A stretch of 6,466 nucleotides of DNA from Chloroflexota bacterium (GCA_021777365.1 JAJYDP010000290.1:1-6466), one strand, 5' to 3'. Counted from the first letter of the stretch, positions 1-4,558 are shown. Notes: generated by a model from the sequence alone, not told the origin. Numbers and translations: made by a program.

Positions 1-29
1 CCATGGCCGCCTCGGGTCCGTCCGGGAGC

Positions 30-58
30 CCCGTCGGCCAGGGACCCCGTGCTACACT
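30..58 (+). promoter_or_regulatory. Probable promoter of the tRNA-Ala gene
   Basis: An extended -10 element, TGCTACACT, lies at 50-58, with the hexamer TACACT at 53-58. It is 15 bases before the first base of tRNA-Ala, a normal distance for a tRNA promoter. The -35 region around 30-35 is not recognisable. If active, it would drive transcription through the broken tRNA and into the element, towards the second tRNA. Assignment rests on position and the -10 match only. Confidence 0.4.
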
Positions 59-73
59 GGCGCGGCTCTGAAT

Positions 74-116
74 GGGGCTATAGCTCAGCTGGGAGAGCAC
101 CTGCATGGCATGCGGG
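74..116 (+). pseudogene. tRNA-Ala(GGC), 5' half only
   Basis: The sequence has a 7-base acceptor strand GGGGCTA (74-80), a D arm with stem GCTC/GAGC (83-86 and 95-98) around AGCTGGGA, and an anticodon arm CCTGC/GCGGG (100-104 and 112-116) around ATGGCAT, giving anticodon GGC at 107-109. This is a textbook bacterial tRNA-Ala up to the anticodon arm. After 116 there is no T arm (no TTCRA motif until 351) and no TAGCCCC-like acceptor strand to pair with GGGGCTA. The 3' strand of the anticodon stem reads GCGGG where the usual tRNA has GCAGG, so the break probably lies at or just after the anticodon loop. The gene cannot make a mature tRNA as it stands. An integrated element joined at this point is the simplest explanation; an assembly join is the main alternative. 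Confidence 0.75.
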
Positions 117-120
117 TGCC
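100..120. other. Candidate attachment-site junction (att) in the tRNA-Ala anticodon arm
   Basis: GCATGGCATGC (103-113) is an 11-base inverted repeat around a single central G, the kind of short symmetrical core that tyrosine recombinases use in tRNA anticodon loops. Left of it the sequence follows tRNA-Ala exactly; right of it the match decays within a few bases. This supports a crossover here, with chromosome to the left and the element to the right. No integrase is in the window and the other junction is not visible, so the site is inferred, not shown. Confidence 0.45.
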
Positions 121-174
121 TCTGTACCGTGCTCTTACATGCTCTGTGAGCGTGCGCGAGACGGGCCAGAACGG

Positions 175-191
175 CCCAGTTATCCGCTCTC
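175..191 (+). repeat. 17-bp inverted repeat, left copy
   Basis: CCCAGTTATCCGCTCTC is repeated exactly, in inverted orientation, at 2073-2089. The two copies enclose the leucine-type tRNA, the zinc-ribbon gene and the XRE gene. The left copy sits about 60 bases from the candidate att core. Just upstream of each copy (in the same sense) is AGAA followed by two or three bases, so the match may extend with a gap. It could be an integrase or excisionase arm site, a recombination repeat or a regulator site. Confidence 0.6.
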
Positions 192-220
192 GACTCAGGG
201 CAGTTGCGCCGCGATGTCGG

Positions 221-239
221 CCCGTCGCGTGGGATTTTT
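221..239 (+). terminator. Weak intrinsic-terminator-like hairpin
   Basis: CCC (221-223) can pair with GGG (231-233), extended by two G·T pairs, followed directly by ATTTTT (234-239), the only T run in this GC-rich region. It could stop readthrough from the broken tRNA-Ala. The stem is short, so the call is tentative. Confidence 0.22.
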
Positions 240-287
240 CGTAATAGGGTGTACGGCTGTCCTTGCAGCGGCATACCATGGCACGGT

Positions 288-373
288 GCCCCCGTGGCGG
301 AACGGCAGACGCACTTGGTCGCCAACCATGTGTCCTTCGGGGCGTGCCGGTTCGAGTCCGGCCGGGGGCACCA
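288..373 (+). tRNA. Class II (leucine-type) tRNA with a GCC anticodon and an aberrant anticodon arm
   Basis: A complete 86-base tRNA fold is visible. The acceptor stem GCCCCCG/CGGGGGC (288-294 and 363-369) is perfect. The D stem is GCG/CGC (297-299 and 310-312). The long variable arm (331-344) is closed by a TTCG loop. The T arm is GCCGG-TTCGAGT-CCGGC (346-362), with discriminator A370 and encoded CCA (371-373). The long variable arm, the A discriminator and the D-loop resemble bacterial tRNA-Leu. The anticodon arm is odd: stem CTTGG/CCATG (314-318 and 326-330) has one T·T mismatch, the loop TCGCCAA (319-325) has C where U33 is almost invariant, and the anticodon reads GCC, a glycine anticodon. 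It is either a decaying element-borne tRNA-Leu or a tRNA of unusual coding. CAA, a true Leu anticodon, occurs at 323-325 but is not in the anticodon position. Confidence 0.72.
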
Positions 374-405
374 AGGGTCCGAGGTGGGCCCCGTACTAAA
401 GTACC

Positions 406-537
406 TTGACAGGCCGACGCCTAGGCGCCACGATAAGCGCGGTTGGCGACCGTGTTGGTCTTCGTGACCGGCACCCCACAGGACCGAGAGCCGCTCTCCC
501 GAAGCCTAACGTGAGGGGAGGGCGGCTCTTCCTTTAT
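406..537 (+). ncRNA. Candidate structured small RNA between the tRNA and the zinc-ribbon gene
   Basis: A perfect -35 hexamer TTGACA (406-411) is followed by three successive hairpins: CGCCA/TGGCG (426-430 with 444-448), a 9-bp stem 452-460 with 466-474 around TTCGT, and the long terminator-like stem 487-500 with 516-529. No clear -10 box is seen: CACGAT lies at 17 bases and GATAAG at 20 bases from the -35. No good reading frame with a ribosome binding site lies inside. It could be a small RNA, the processed 3' trailer of the tRNA transcript, or a leader. Confidence 0.3.
487..533 (+). terminator. Terminator-like hairpin with 14-bp stem
   Basis: The arm at 487-500 (AGAGCCGCTCTCCC) pairs with 516-529 over 14 positions, with a single T·G wobble, around a 15-base loop; TTCCTTTAT follows. 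The T run is broken by two C residues but fits plus-strand termination of the tRNA transcript before the zinc-ribbon promoter. On the opposite strand no T run follows. Confidence 0.55.
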
Positions 538-557
538 CCCCAACCCGTCGCGAAGTC

Positions 558-589
558 GCGCCACGTGGCGCCAATCCGCTCCGTACAAT
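558..589 (+). promoter_or_regulatory. Palindromic operator candidate plus -10 box of the zinc-ribbon gene
   Basis: GCGCCACGTGGCGC (558-571) is a perfect 14-bp palindrome, and it overlaps a second one, TGGCGCCA (566-573). A -10-like TACAAT stands at 584-589, about 30 bases before the start codon of the gene at 621. The palindrome covers the position expected for the -35 element, where no TTGACA-like hexamer exists. This layout suits a dimeric regulator that blocks or recruits polymerase. The regulator is unknown; the XRE protein encoded nearby is one candidate. Confidence 0.45.
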
Positions 590-620
590 CCTGTTTGCCC
601 GGGAGGGCAGGGAGGGTTGG

Positions 621-1337
621 ATGGCTGGGTTCTGCCCACAGTGCGGAGCCGCACTCGCGGATGACGCGCGGTTCTGTGCGAAGTGTGGGCGGTCGATCGG
701 CGCGCCTACGCCGATGTCGTTCTCCGAGAAGTACGCGCAGGCGGAGGCCGTCCCACCTTCCGCACCGGTGCCCATCCCGCAGGCACAGTCGAGTTCGCCG
801 TACCGCGTGGCCCTTGGCCTCATCCTCATCGCGATCGTGGTCGCCGTGGCCCTCGTCAACATGGGTGACCATGGGACGCCACCGCAAGGCGGACAGACGG
901 AGCCGACACCCACTCCGCCCGCGGCACCGCCCGTGGCGGCGTGGCCCGACGCTTACCAGGCGGGTGTCTGCGCGGCTAGCACCATCATCGTCGGGATGGT
1001 CGACCACTTCAGCGCGCTTGAGCGCGCCGCGAACGCGATCGACTTCGCGTCCGTGTCGTCCGAGTCCGCCTCGATCGCAGAGGAGGCCAAGCAGGCACAG
1101 GACGCGCTCGTGGGCGTCCCCTCGTGGGCTCCCGGCAACGACCTTGTGCGACAACTGAACGCCGTGACGGCAAACGTGCGCAAGGCGGCCAACGAGTATC
1201 AGCTGGGAGTGTCGACCCTCGATCCCTCGCTCATCGAGGCGGGGACGACGCTGATGACCCGTGCCACGGGGCAAATGGACCAAGCGACCGTCGACCTAAC
1301 GAGCCTACACGCGGAGTACGGGTTCAGTTGCCCCTAG
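621..1337 (+). CDS. Membrane protein with N-terminal zinc ribbon
   Basis: The 238-residue product has a double-CxxC zinc ribbon at residues 5-22 (Cys5, Cys8, Cys19, Cys22), a short linker, one hydrophobic membrane segment at about 62-79, a Pro/Thr-rich spacer (86-108) and a helical C-terminal domain of about 130 residues with two cysteines (117 and 237) that could form a disulfide. The likely topology is cytoplasmic zinc ribbon and external domain. GGAGGG at 611-616, four bases before the ATG, supports the start. Zinc-ribbon plus one-helix proteins of this architecture are frequent in actinobacteria and mostly uncharacterised; the external domain is not one I recognise. The gene has its own promoter candidate and converges with the XRE gene. 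Inside an element it would be cargo, perhaps surface exclusion or sensing, but nothing in the sequence proves that. Confidence 0.9.
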   Translation: MAGFCPQCGAALADDARFCAKCGRSIGAPTPMSFSEKYAQAEAVPPSAPVPIPQAQSSSPYRVALGLILIAIVVAVALVNMGDHGTPPQGGQTEPTPTPPAAPPVAAWPDAYQAGVCAASTIIVGMVDHFSALERAANAIDFASVSSESASIAEEAKQAQDALVGVPSWAPGNDLVRQLNAVTANVRKAANEYQLGVSTLDPSLIEAGTTLMTRATGQMDQATVDLTSLHAEYGFSCP

Positions 1338-1436
1338 CCCGCGTCGACATCGTAGGCACGCCTCATCTCCCCGAACGGGATGCCCAATGCTCGCGCGAGG
1401 GCGAAGCACGGTCCGGAACGTGGGCGCGTCCCCGAT
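1334..1436 (-). pseudogene. Frameshifted C-terminal remnant of an XRE-family protein
   Basis: Read on the minus strand, one frame gives IGDAPTFRTVL (1436-1404) and the next frame gives ALARALGIPFGEM followed by RRAYDVDAG and a TAG stop at 1336-1334. Dropping one C at about 1403 would join them into a continuous sequence that matches the last two helices of an XRE helix-turn-helix domain (compare ATLARIGRALGVPDREL in the intact gene just upstream). No start codon or recognition helix remains in frame. It lies directly downstream of the intact XRE gene, so it may be the relic of a tandem or replaced repressor. The stop overlaps the end of the convergent zinc-ribbon gene. Confidence 0.4.
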
Positions 1437-1459
1437 CCCCTGAGTCGTTCGCGTCGAGC

Positions 1460-1831
1460 CTACCGGGTGCGCCAGAGAGCGTGTAGCTCGCGGTCGGGTA
1501 CTCCCAGCGCGCGACCGATCCGCGCGAGCGTGGCGACGTTCGGCAGGCTCTCCCCGGCCTCGATGCGTCGGATGGTCCGCTCGGAGATGCCGGCGCGCTC
1601 GGCCAGCTGAGCCTGTGTCAGTCGGACCGCCTGGCGCGCGATCACGAGGGGCGCGAAGGTGAGCGCGAGCGGCCGGAAATGTCCTGAGGGGGTCGGCGCT
1701 TCGTCCTCTCGGTCAACCTGTCCCCCATCGGGGGCAAGAGCGGCGAGGTACTGCCGGAAGGCGTCCTCTGCCTCTCGTCGTTGCGCGGCCACCATCCGCC
1801 GCTCGGCGGCGGGGTCGTAGTGCTCGTCCAT
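1460..1831 (-). CDS. XRE-family helix-turn-helix transcriptional regulator
   Basis: The 123-residue product has a charged, helical N-terminal part (1-50) and a Cro/C1-type helix-turn-helix domain at about 63-115. The recognition pattern is clear: LTQAQLAERAGISERTIRRI, then EAGESLPNVATLARIGRALGV. An upstream in-frame ATG at 1963 would add 44 low-complexity residues. The ATG at 1831 is preferred because GAGGTGG (1844-1838) stands six bases before it. XRE proteins bind operator repeats as dimers and often hold mobile elements quiescent. The large repeat field at 1989-2155 lies 160 bases upstream and is a natural candidate for its target, which is inference. The domain sits at the C-terminus rather than the more common N-terminal position. 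Confidence 0.88.
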   Translation of the reverse strand: MDEHYDPAAERRMVAAQRREAEDAFRQYLAALAPDGGQVDREDEAPTPSGHFRPLALTFAPLVIARQAVRLTQAQLAERAGISERTIRRIEAGESLPNVATLARIGRALGVPDRELHALWRTR

Positions 1832-1936
1832 CGTCTGCCACCTCAGCGCGGCGGCGCCCCCAGCGCCCGACGCGCGCTCCTTGTCCTGCTGCTGTTGCGT
1901 GCTCCTGCGTGCGGCGCCTGTGTGGGCGGGGCTGGA

Positions 1937-1955
1937 CACTCGTTGACCTCGCAAC
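1937..1955. promoter_or_regulatory. Direct repeat in the XRE upstream region
   Basis: In the 157-base spacer between the XRE start and the repeat field the only structure I see is CGCAA-CGAT-CGCAA, two CGCAA copies nine bases apart around the palindrome CGATCG. It is about 120 bases upstream of the XRE start. A regulator site is possible, and chance is also possible. Confidence 0.2.
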
Positions 1956-1988
1956 GATCGCAAGTGCCCACGTCTCGCCCGATCCCCC

Positions 1989-2072
1989 GTGATGGCGTGC
2001 CATCATGCCATCGTGCCGTCATGCCATCGTGCCGTCATGCCATCGTGCCGTCGTGATGGCGTGATGGCGTGA
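1989..2072. repeat. Iteron-like array of 8-bp units
   Basis: Seven contiguous 8-bp units follow the pattern CRTCRTGC from 2001 to 2056, alternating CATCGTGC and CGTCATGC so that CATCGTGCCGTCATGC repeats every 16 bases (2009-2024, 2025-2040, then a partial copy). The array is flanked by GTGATGGC at 1989-1996 on the left and by two tandem copies at 2053-2060 and 2061-2068 on the right; GTGATGGC is close to the reverse complement of GCCATCAT (1999-2006), so the field is both direct and inverted. There are no spacers, so it is not a CRISPR array. Arrays like this serve as initiator-binding iterons at plasmid origins or as cooperative repressor operators. No AT-rich unwinding stretch lies beside it. 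Confidence 0.65.
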
Positions 2073-2155
2073 GAGAGCGGATAACTGGGATTTCTACAGG
2101 CGTCCACGCCCCAACTCTCACGCTCGGCTCGCGCTGTCCTGGGCCATCGTGAGAG
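2068..2155. repeat. Three dispersed CGTGAGAG boxes
   Basis: CGTGAGAG occurs at 2068-2075 and 2148-2155, and in inverted orientation at 2115-2122. The last two form an inverted repeat around a 25-base spacer. They continue the repeat field to the right and overlap the second copy of the 17-bp repeat. They look like a second set of protein-binding sites. Confidence 0.4.
2073..2089 (-). repeat. 17-bp inverted repeat, right copy
   Basis: The minus strand reads CCCAGTTATCCGCTCTC, identical over 17 bases to 175-191 on the plus strand. It directly abuts the GTGATGGC repeats. The pair frames a segment of about 1.9 kb. Confidence 0.6.
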
Positions 2156-2411
2156 CGCATGCTTGACACGCATGCTGCTCCCCCTCCCTCCCTCGCCACG
2201 CTCGTAGAGCCGCTCGCCCTGCCTGCCCTCCGGGGGGGTGGGGTGCCGTCGCGCACCCACTCATACAGGCGGCCGGCCCGGCGATCTTCGGCGGCCCCGG
2301 GGGTGGGGGGTGCTTCCAGATCGCTCAGGGTCGGGGAGAGAGAGTCAGCCATACCACACCATGCCTCCATCCGAAAATGCCTCGGTCTGTGCATGTCTGC
2401 ACGGATTGAGT
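2090..2411. other. Stretch without a convincing gene; possible broken small reading frame
   Basis: A minus-strand frame from ATG 2352 (start MADSLSPTLSDLEAP) shows coding-like GC at third positions up to a run of seven C (7 G at 2232-2238 on the plus strand), after which the adjacent frame looks better. The open frame then runs into the repeat array and stops at 2035, which argues against a real 105-residue protein. Other content: TTGACA between two GCATGC palindromes (2157-2175), a pyrimidine tract at about 2176-2195 and G runs at 2232-2243 and 2299-2310. I assign no gene; a decayed small gene is possible. Confidence 0.25.
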
Positions 2412-2445
2412 GGGGGGCGCCGCAGGCCGAAGAACGGCGCCCCCC
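2412..2445 (-). terminator. Strong hairpin downstream of the minus-strand operon
   Basis: GGGGGGCGCCG (2412-2422) pairs perfectly with 2435-2445, an 11-bp GC-only stem around a 12-base loop. It starts 17 bases after the stop of the last operon gene. No T run follows on the minus strand, so it may be a non-canonical terminator or a 3'-end stabiliser, as is common in high-GC actinobacteria. Confidence 0.6.
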
Positions 2446-2462
2446 GGGAAAGTCGGTGAGGC

Positions 2463-3188
2463 TCAGCGGTCCCATGGTCCCTTGTACGCACGCATGAAGC
2501 GCCCCAGCCCGTCGCGCGAGATGCCATGGCGACGGAACGGATCCGGGTCCTCCTCGGTCCTCGCCGGCGTTCTCGGCTGCGGCGCAGTCTCGGGCTCCAG
2601 CTGGTCGGCCCTGAGCGGCAGCCGGTTCGCGATGCGGTACTCCCGATCCGACTCGCGCTCCACCTCCTCCGCGGGCCGGAAACCCGGGCCGAACGCGCGC
2701 GCCGCGAGGTCGTTGCGCCCGCCATCGAACCACTGAGACACGATGTCTTCCTTGACGATCGCCGGCGTCTCGCGCGCCCGCTCGATCGCCTCGACCGCGG
2801 CACGCTGCCCGGTCAGCTTCGCCACCCGATAACGCAGGTCGGTGAAGGTCGGGACGCCCTGCTCCGTCAGCGTGTCCTGGTACCGCTGCTCGCGCTCCGT
2901 CCGGCTCAGCGTGAGCCACTTGGCCAGCGTCTCCTCGTCGTCCAGCCCGAGCGCGGCCCATGCCTGCCGGCCGGCTTCGATCTGCGCGGCGTGTGCCTGG
3001 CGGTCGCCCGCCACCATCTCGGCGATGGCCTCGTGCCACGCGTCGGCGGCGTCGGGGGGCGACTCCTGTGCCGCCGCCTCCTCGGCCGCGATCGCCTCGC
3101 GCGCCGCGTCCGCCTCGGTCGCCGGCGCGTCCGCGAAGTAGCTCGCCACTGCCTGCCGGATCTGCTCCGGCGTCGGTTCCTGCGCCAT
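2463..3188 (-). CDS. Charged helical protein of unknown function
   Basis: The 241-residue product is acidic and alanine-rich in its N-terminal third (EQIRQAVASYFADAP, then EAIAAEEAAAQE), helical in the middle (about 50-190) and ends in a proline-rich linker (about 198-215) and a basic tail with HGISRDGLGRFMRAYKG. No enzyme motif, membrane segment or cysteine is present. The start at 3188 is chosen because GGGAGGG lies just upstream and the stop of the preceding gene is four bases away; an in-frame ATG at 3227 would overlap that gene. It is the last gene of the operon and is followed by a strong hairpin. The look is that of a phage or plasmid structural or accessory protein, but I do not recognise the family. 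Confidence 0.82.
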   Translation of the reverse strand: MAQEPTPEQIRQAVASYFADAPATEADAAREAIAAEEAAAQESPPDAADAWHEAIAEMVAGDRQAHAAQIEAGRQAWAALGLDDEETLAKWLTLSRTEREQRYQDTLTEQGVPTFTDLRYRVAKLTGQRAAVEAIERARETPAIVKEDIVSQWFDGGRNDLAARAFGPGFRPAEEVERESDREYRIANRLPLRADQLEPETAPQPRTPARTEEDPDPFRRHGISRDGLGRFMRAYKGPWDR

Positions 3189-3192
3189 GTCC

Positions 3193-3453
3193 TTACCCTC
3201 CCGCCGCCCTCGCGGCATTCCTGACAAACCGTCGGCGGCCCGCGGTGAGTTCCGCCGCTACTGCCCGCGTCCACGCCTCCACGTCGGCCGGGACGCCTAC
3301 CCCGGCCATGAGGAACGCGGCACGGCGCCGCGTCTGCTCCACGGCCGTTCGTGCCTCCGCCCGGTCCCCGAGGGGCGCGCTCGCCGCTCGGGCCTTGGTC
3401 CATCGCCAGTCCCAAGCGGCACGCAGGGCGAGGGCGGCCGCGTCGATCGTCAT
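3193..3453 (-). CDS. Small helical protein of unknown function
   Basis: The 86-residue product is rich in alanine and arginine (about half of all residues) and is predicted helical throughout, with a tryptophan cluster (WDWRWTK, 14-20) and a basic C-terminus (AGRRRFVRNAARAAGG). The ATG at 3453 overlaps the stop of the upstream gene as ATGA, and its own stop is four bases before the next start, so translation is probably coupled. The basic charge would allow nucleic-acid binding, but no named domain is visible. Confidence 0.7.
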   Translation of the reverse strand: MTIDAAALALRAAWDWRWTKARAASAPLGDRAEARTAVEQTRRRAAFLMAGVGVPADVEAWTRAVAAELTAGRRRFVRNAARAAGG

Positions 3454-3875
3454 GCGACACCTGCCAGTCGTTGGCCCGGCTTGCGGTCGCGGACGACCTG
3501 GCCCTCATCGGCGACGGTCCCCATGGGCGTCGGCATCTCTGCCCGCGTCCAACCGCCGTGACGGTCGATGGTCGGCCCGTGAAGTGAGCCGGCCGGGTAG
3601 GCGGGCGATACGGCGGGCTCGAAGTCCACGCGCTCGCCCCACCCCCGGCAGGCGGACTCGTCGCAGCGCTCGTCCGAGTAGTGGCAAGTGCAGAGACAGG
3701 CCGTCGCCTCCCACGCGTCGCCGACGTGCGGAGGCGCGATCTGGTCCTCCGCTACCACCTCCGTCCGAAGTGCCCGTTCGGCGGCCATTGGAGCGGCTTT
3801 GGCGGCCAGCGCGCGGCCGTTGCGACGCGTCGTGATGAACGGTCGCGCCCTGTGGCGGGTGGCTCTACTGAGCAC
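3450..3875 (-). CDS. Cysteine-rich small protein, possible zinc binder
   Basis: The 141-residue product starts at GTG 3875, preceded at seven bases by GGAGGG; the later ATG at 3788 has no ribosome binding site. The N-terminus is basic (residues 1-30). The centre carries a compact cluster Cys60-x-Cys62-x-Cys64-His65 followed by Cys71 and Cys76, then GWGERVDFEP, which looks like a small metal-binding knuckle. The C-terminal part (about 88-141) has many Gly and Pro and no recognised fold. The gene overlaps the end of the helix-turn-helix gene by 11 bases. Proteins with similar clusters occur among phage and ICE hypotheticals; function is unknown. Confidence 0.75.
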   Translation of the reverse strand: MLSRATRHRARPFITTRRNGRALAAKAAPMAAERALRTEVVAEDQIAPPHVGDAWEATACLCTCHYSDERCDESACRGWGERVDFEPAVSPAYPAGSLHGPTIDRHGGWTRAEMPTPMGTVADEGQVVRDRKPGQRLAGVA

Positions 3876-4062
3876 GGTCCCGCCCTCCGATCCGCCGGTC
3901 GAGCCACTCGGCTACGTCTGCCTTTCGGAAGAACGTCTGCCGGCCGATCCGAACGCGCGGCAGGTTGCGCCAGTTGCCGATTGAGCGCTCGGTGAGGCCG
4001 AACGCCTCGGCCAGCTCGGTGACGGTGACGAACGCGTCAAGCGGGTCGCGCTGCTCGTTCAT
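3865..4062 (-). CDS. Excisionase/AlpA-type helix-turn-helix protein
   Basis: The 65-residue product is almost entirely a MerR-like winged helix-turn-helix (HTH_17/excisionase type): FVTVTELAEAFGLTERSIGNW provides helix-turn-helix, and VRIGRQTFFRKADVAEWLDRR the wing and last helix. Family members are recombination directionality factors (Xis) or small activators such as AlpA, which bind arm sites near att. The ATG at 4062 is coupled to the upstream stop (ATGA overlap) and has GGAGGG six bases before it, which rules out the longer open frame to 4539. In this context, with a disrupted tRNA nearby, an excisionase role is reasonable, but a transcription factor role is equally compatible. No integrase is next to it. 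Confidence 0.85.
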   Translation of the reverse strand: MNEQRDPLDAFVTVTELAEAFGLTERSIGNWRNLPRVRIGRQTFFRKADVAEWLDRRIGGRDRAQ

Positions 4063-4307
4063 CGGTCGCCCTCCGCCAGACGATAGGTGGCCGTCTCCGG
4101 CTCGTACTGGATCCCGAGCCCGAGCGCCCGCGCGAGCAGGATGCCGGCATGCACCGGATCCGTCGCCGCTTCCGCGTCGATCGAGGCGCGAAGCTCCCCG
4201 TAGGTCATCCTCCGGCCCCCCTTCATGGCCTCGAGCCATGCCGGCAGGGGCCGCACCTGCGGCCCGGTCTGGTCGACGGTCGCGGGGTTCGTGGTCTGCG
4301 TGTTCAT
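4059..4307 (-). CDS. Small protein of unknown function
   Basis: The 82-residue product has a disordered, Thr/Gln-rich N-terminus (1-20) and then a compact part with PLPAWLEAMKGGRRMTYGEL, a helix with DPVHAGILLARALG and the end GIQYEPETATYRLAEGDR, which looks like a helix pair followed by a beta hairpin. It has no cysteine or membrane segment. The start at 4307 overlaps the upstream stop as ATGA, with GGGAGGG five bases before it. I do not recognise the family. Confidence 0.75.
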   Translation of the reverse strand: MNTQTTNPATVDQTGPQVRPLPAWLEAMKGGRRMTYGELRASIDAEAATDPVHAGILLARALGLGIQYEPETATYRLAEGDR

Positions 4308-4558
4308 CGTGTCCCTCCCTCAAGTTCCTCGAGGTCTGCTTGTGCCTCGGCGAGGCGCGCCCGCGCCGTCGTGATCTCCGCCCGCGCCCGCTCGGCGTCG
4401 AGGTAGCTCGCTGCGCTCCGCTCGTCCTCCTGGGCCGTGCGGAGCAACATCTCCGCGATCGCCCTCCGGGCAAGCGCGCCTTCCGTCCGCTCGTCCATCT
4501 CGTCCTCCTCCGTGAGTGGCTCGTCCCATGGGTCTGCATCGAGTAGGGGCGCGGCCAC
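4304..4558 (-). CDS. Small coiled-coil protein of unknown function
   Basis: The 84-residue product has an acidic start (DADPWDEPLTEEDEMDE) and then one long amphipathic helix from about 24 to 79 with regular Leu/Ala spacing (ITTARARLAEAQADLEELE), typical of a coiled coil. It starts at GTG 4558, whose G is shared with the TAG stop of the ATPase gene (TAGTG), with GAGGG seven bases before it. Translation is therefore likely coupled to the ATPase, which hints at a partner role, though this is only gene-order inference. Confidence 0.72.
   Translation of the reverse strand: MAAPLLDADPWDEPLTEEDEMDERTEGALARRAIAEMLLRTAQEDERSAASYLDAERARAEITTARARLAEAQADLEELEGGTR

Noticed and set aside
112..290. Intron splitting tRNA-Ala
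   Set aside because: The 3' half of tRNA-Ala does not reappear: the next TTCGA belongs to a different tRNA with its own acceptor stem, so there is no second exon.
406..1283. Open frames 406-1158 (plus) and 534-1283 (minus)
   Set aside because: Both overlap the zinc-ribbon gene in other frames; products are Arg/Ser- or Arg/Gly-rich with no domain.
2001..2072. CRISPR array
   Set aside because: Units are 8 bp and contiguous, without unique spacers, and there are no cas genes.
2157..2195. Promoter from TTGACA at 2163-2168
   Set aside because: No -10-like hexamer at suitable spacing (the sequence there is a pyrimidine tract) and no plus-strand gene follows.
2176..2310. G-quadruplex formed by G runs
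   Set aside because: Each cluster has only two or three runs of three or more G within short loops, so a four-run motif is not met.
2526..3835. Plus-strand open frames (2526-3224 and 2960-3835)
   Set aside because: Arg/Pro/Leu-rich products antisense to coupled minus-strand genes with good ribosome binding sites; no motifs.
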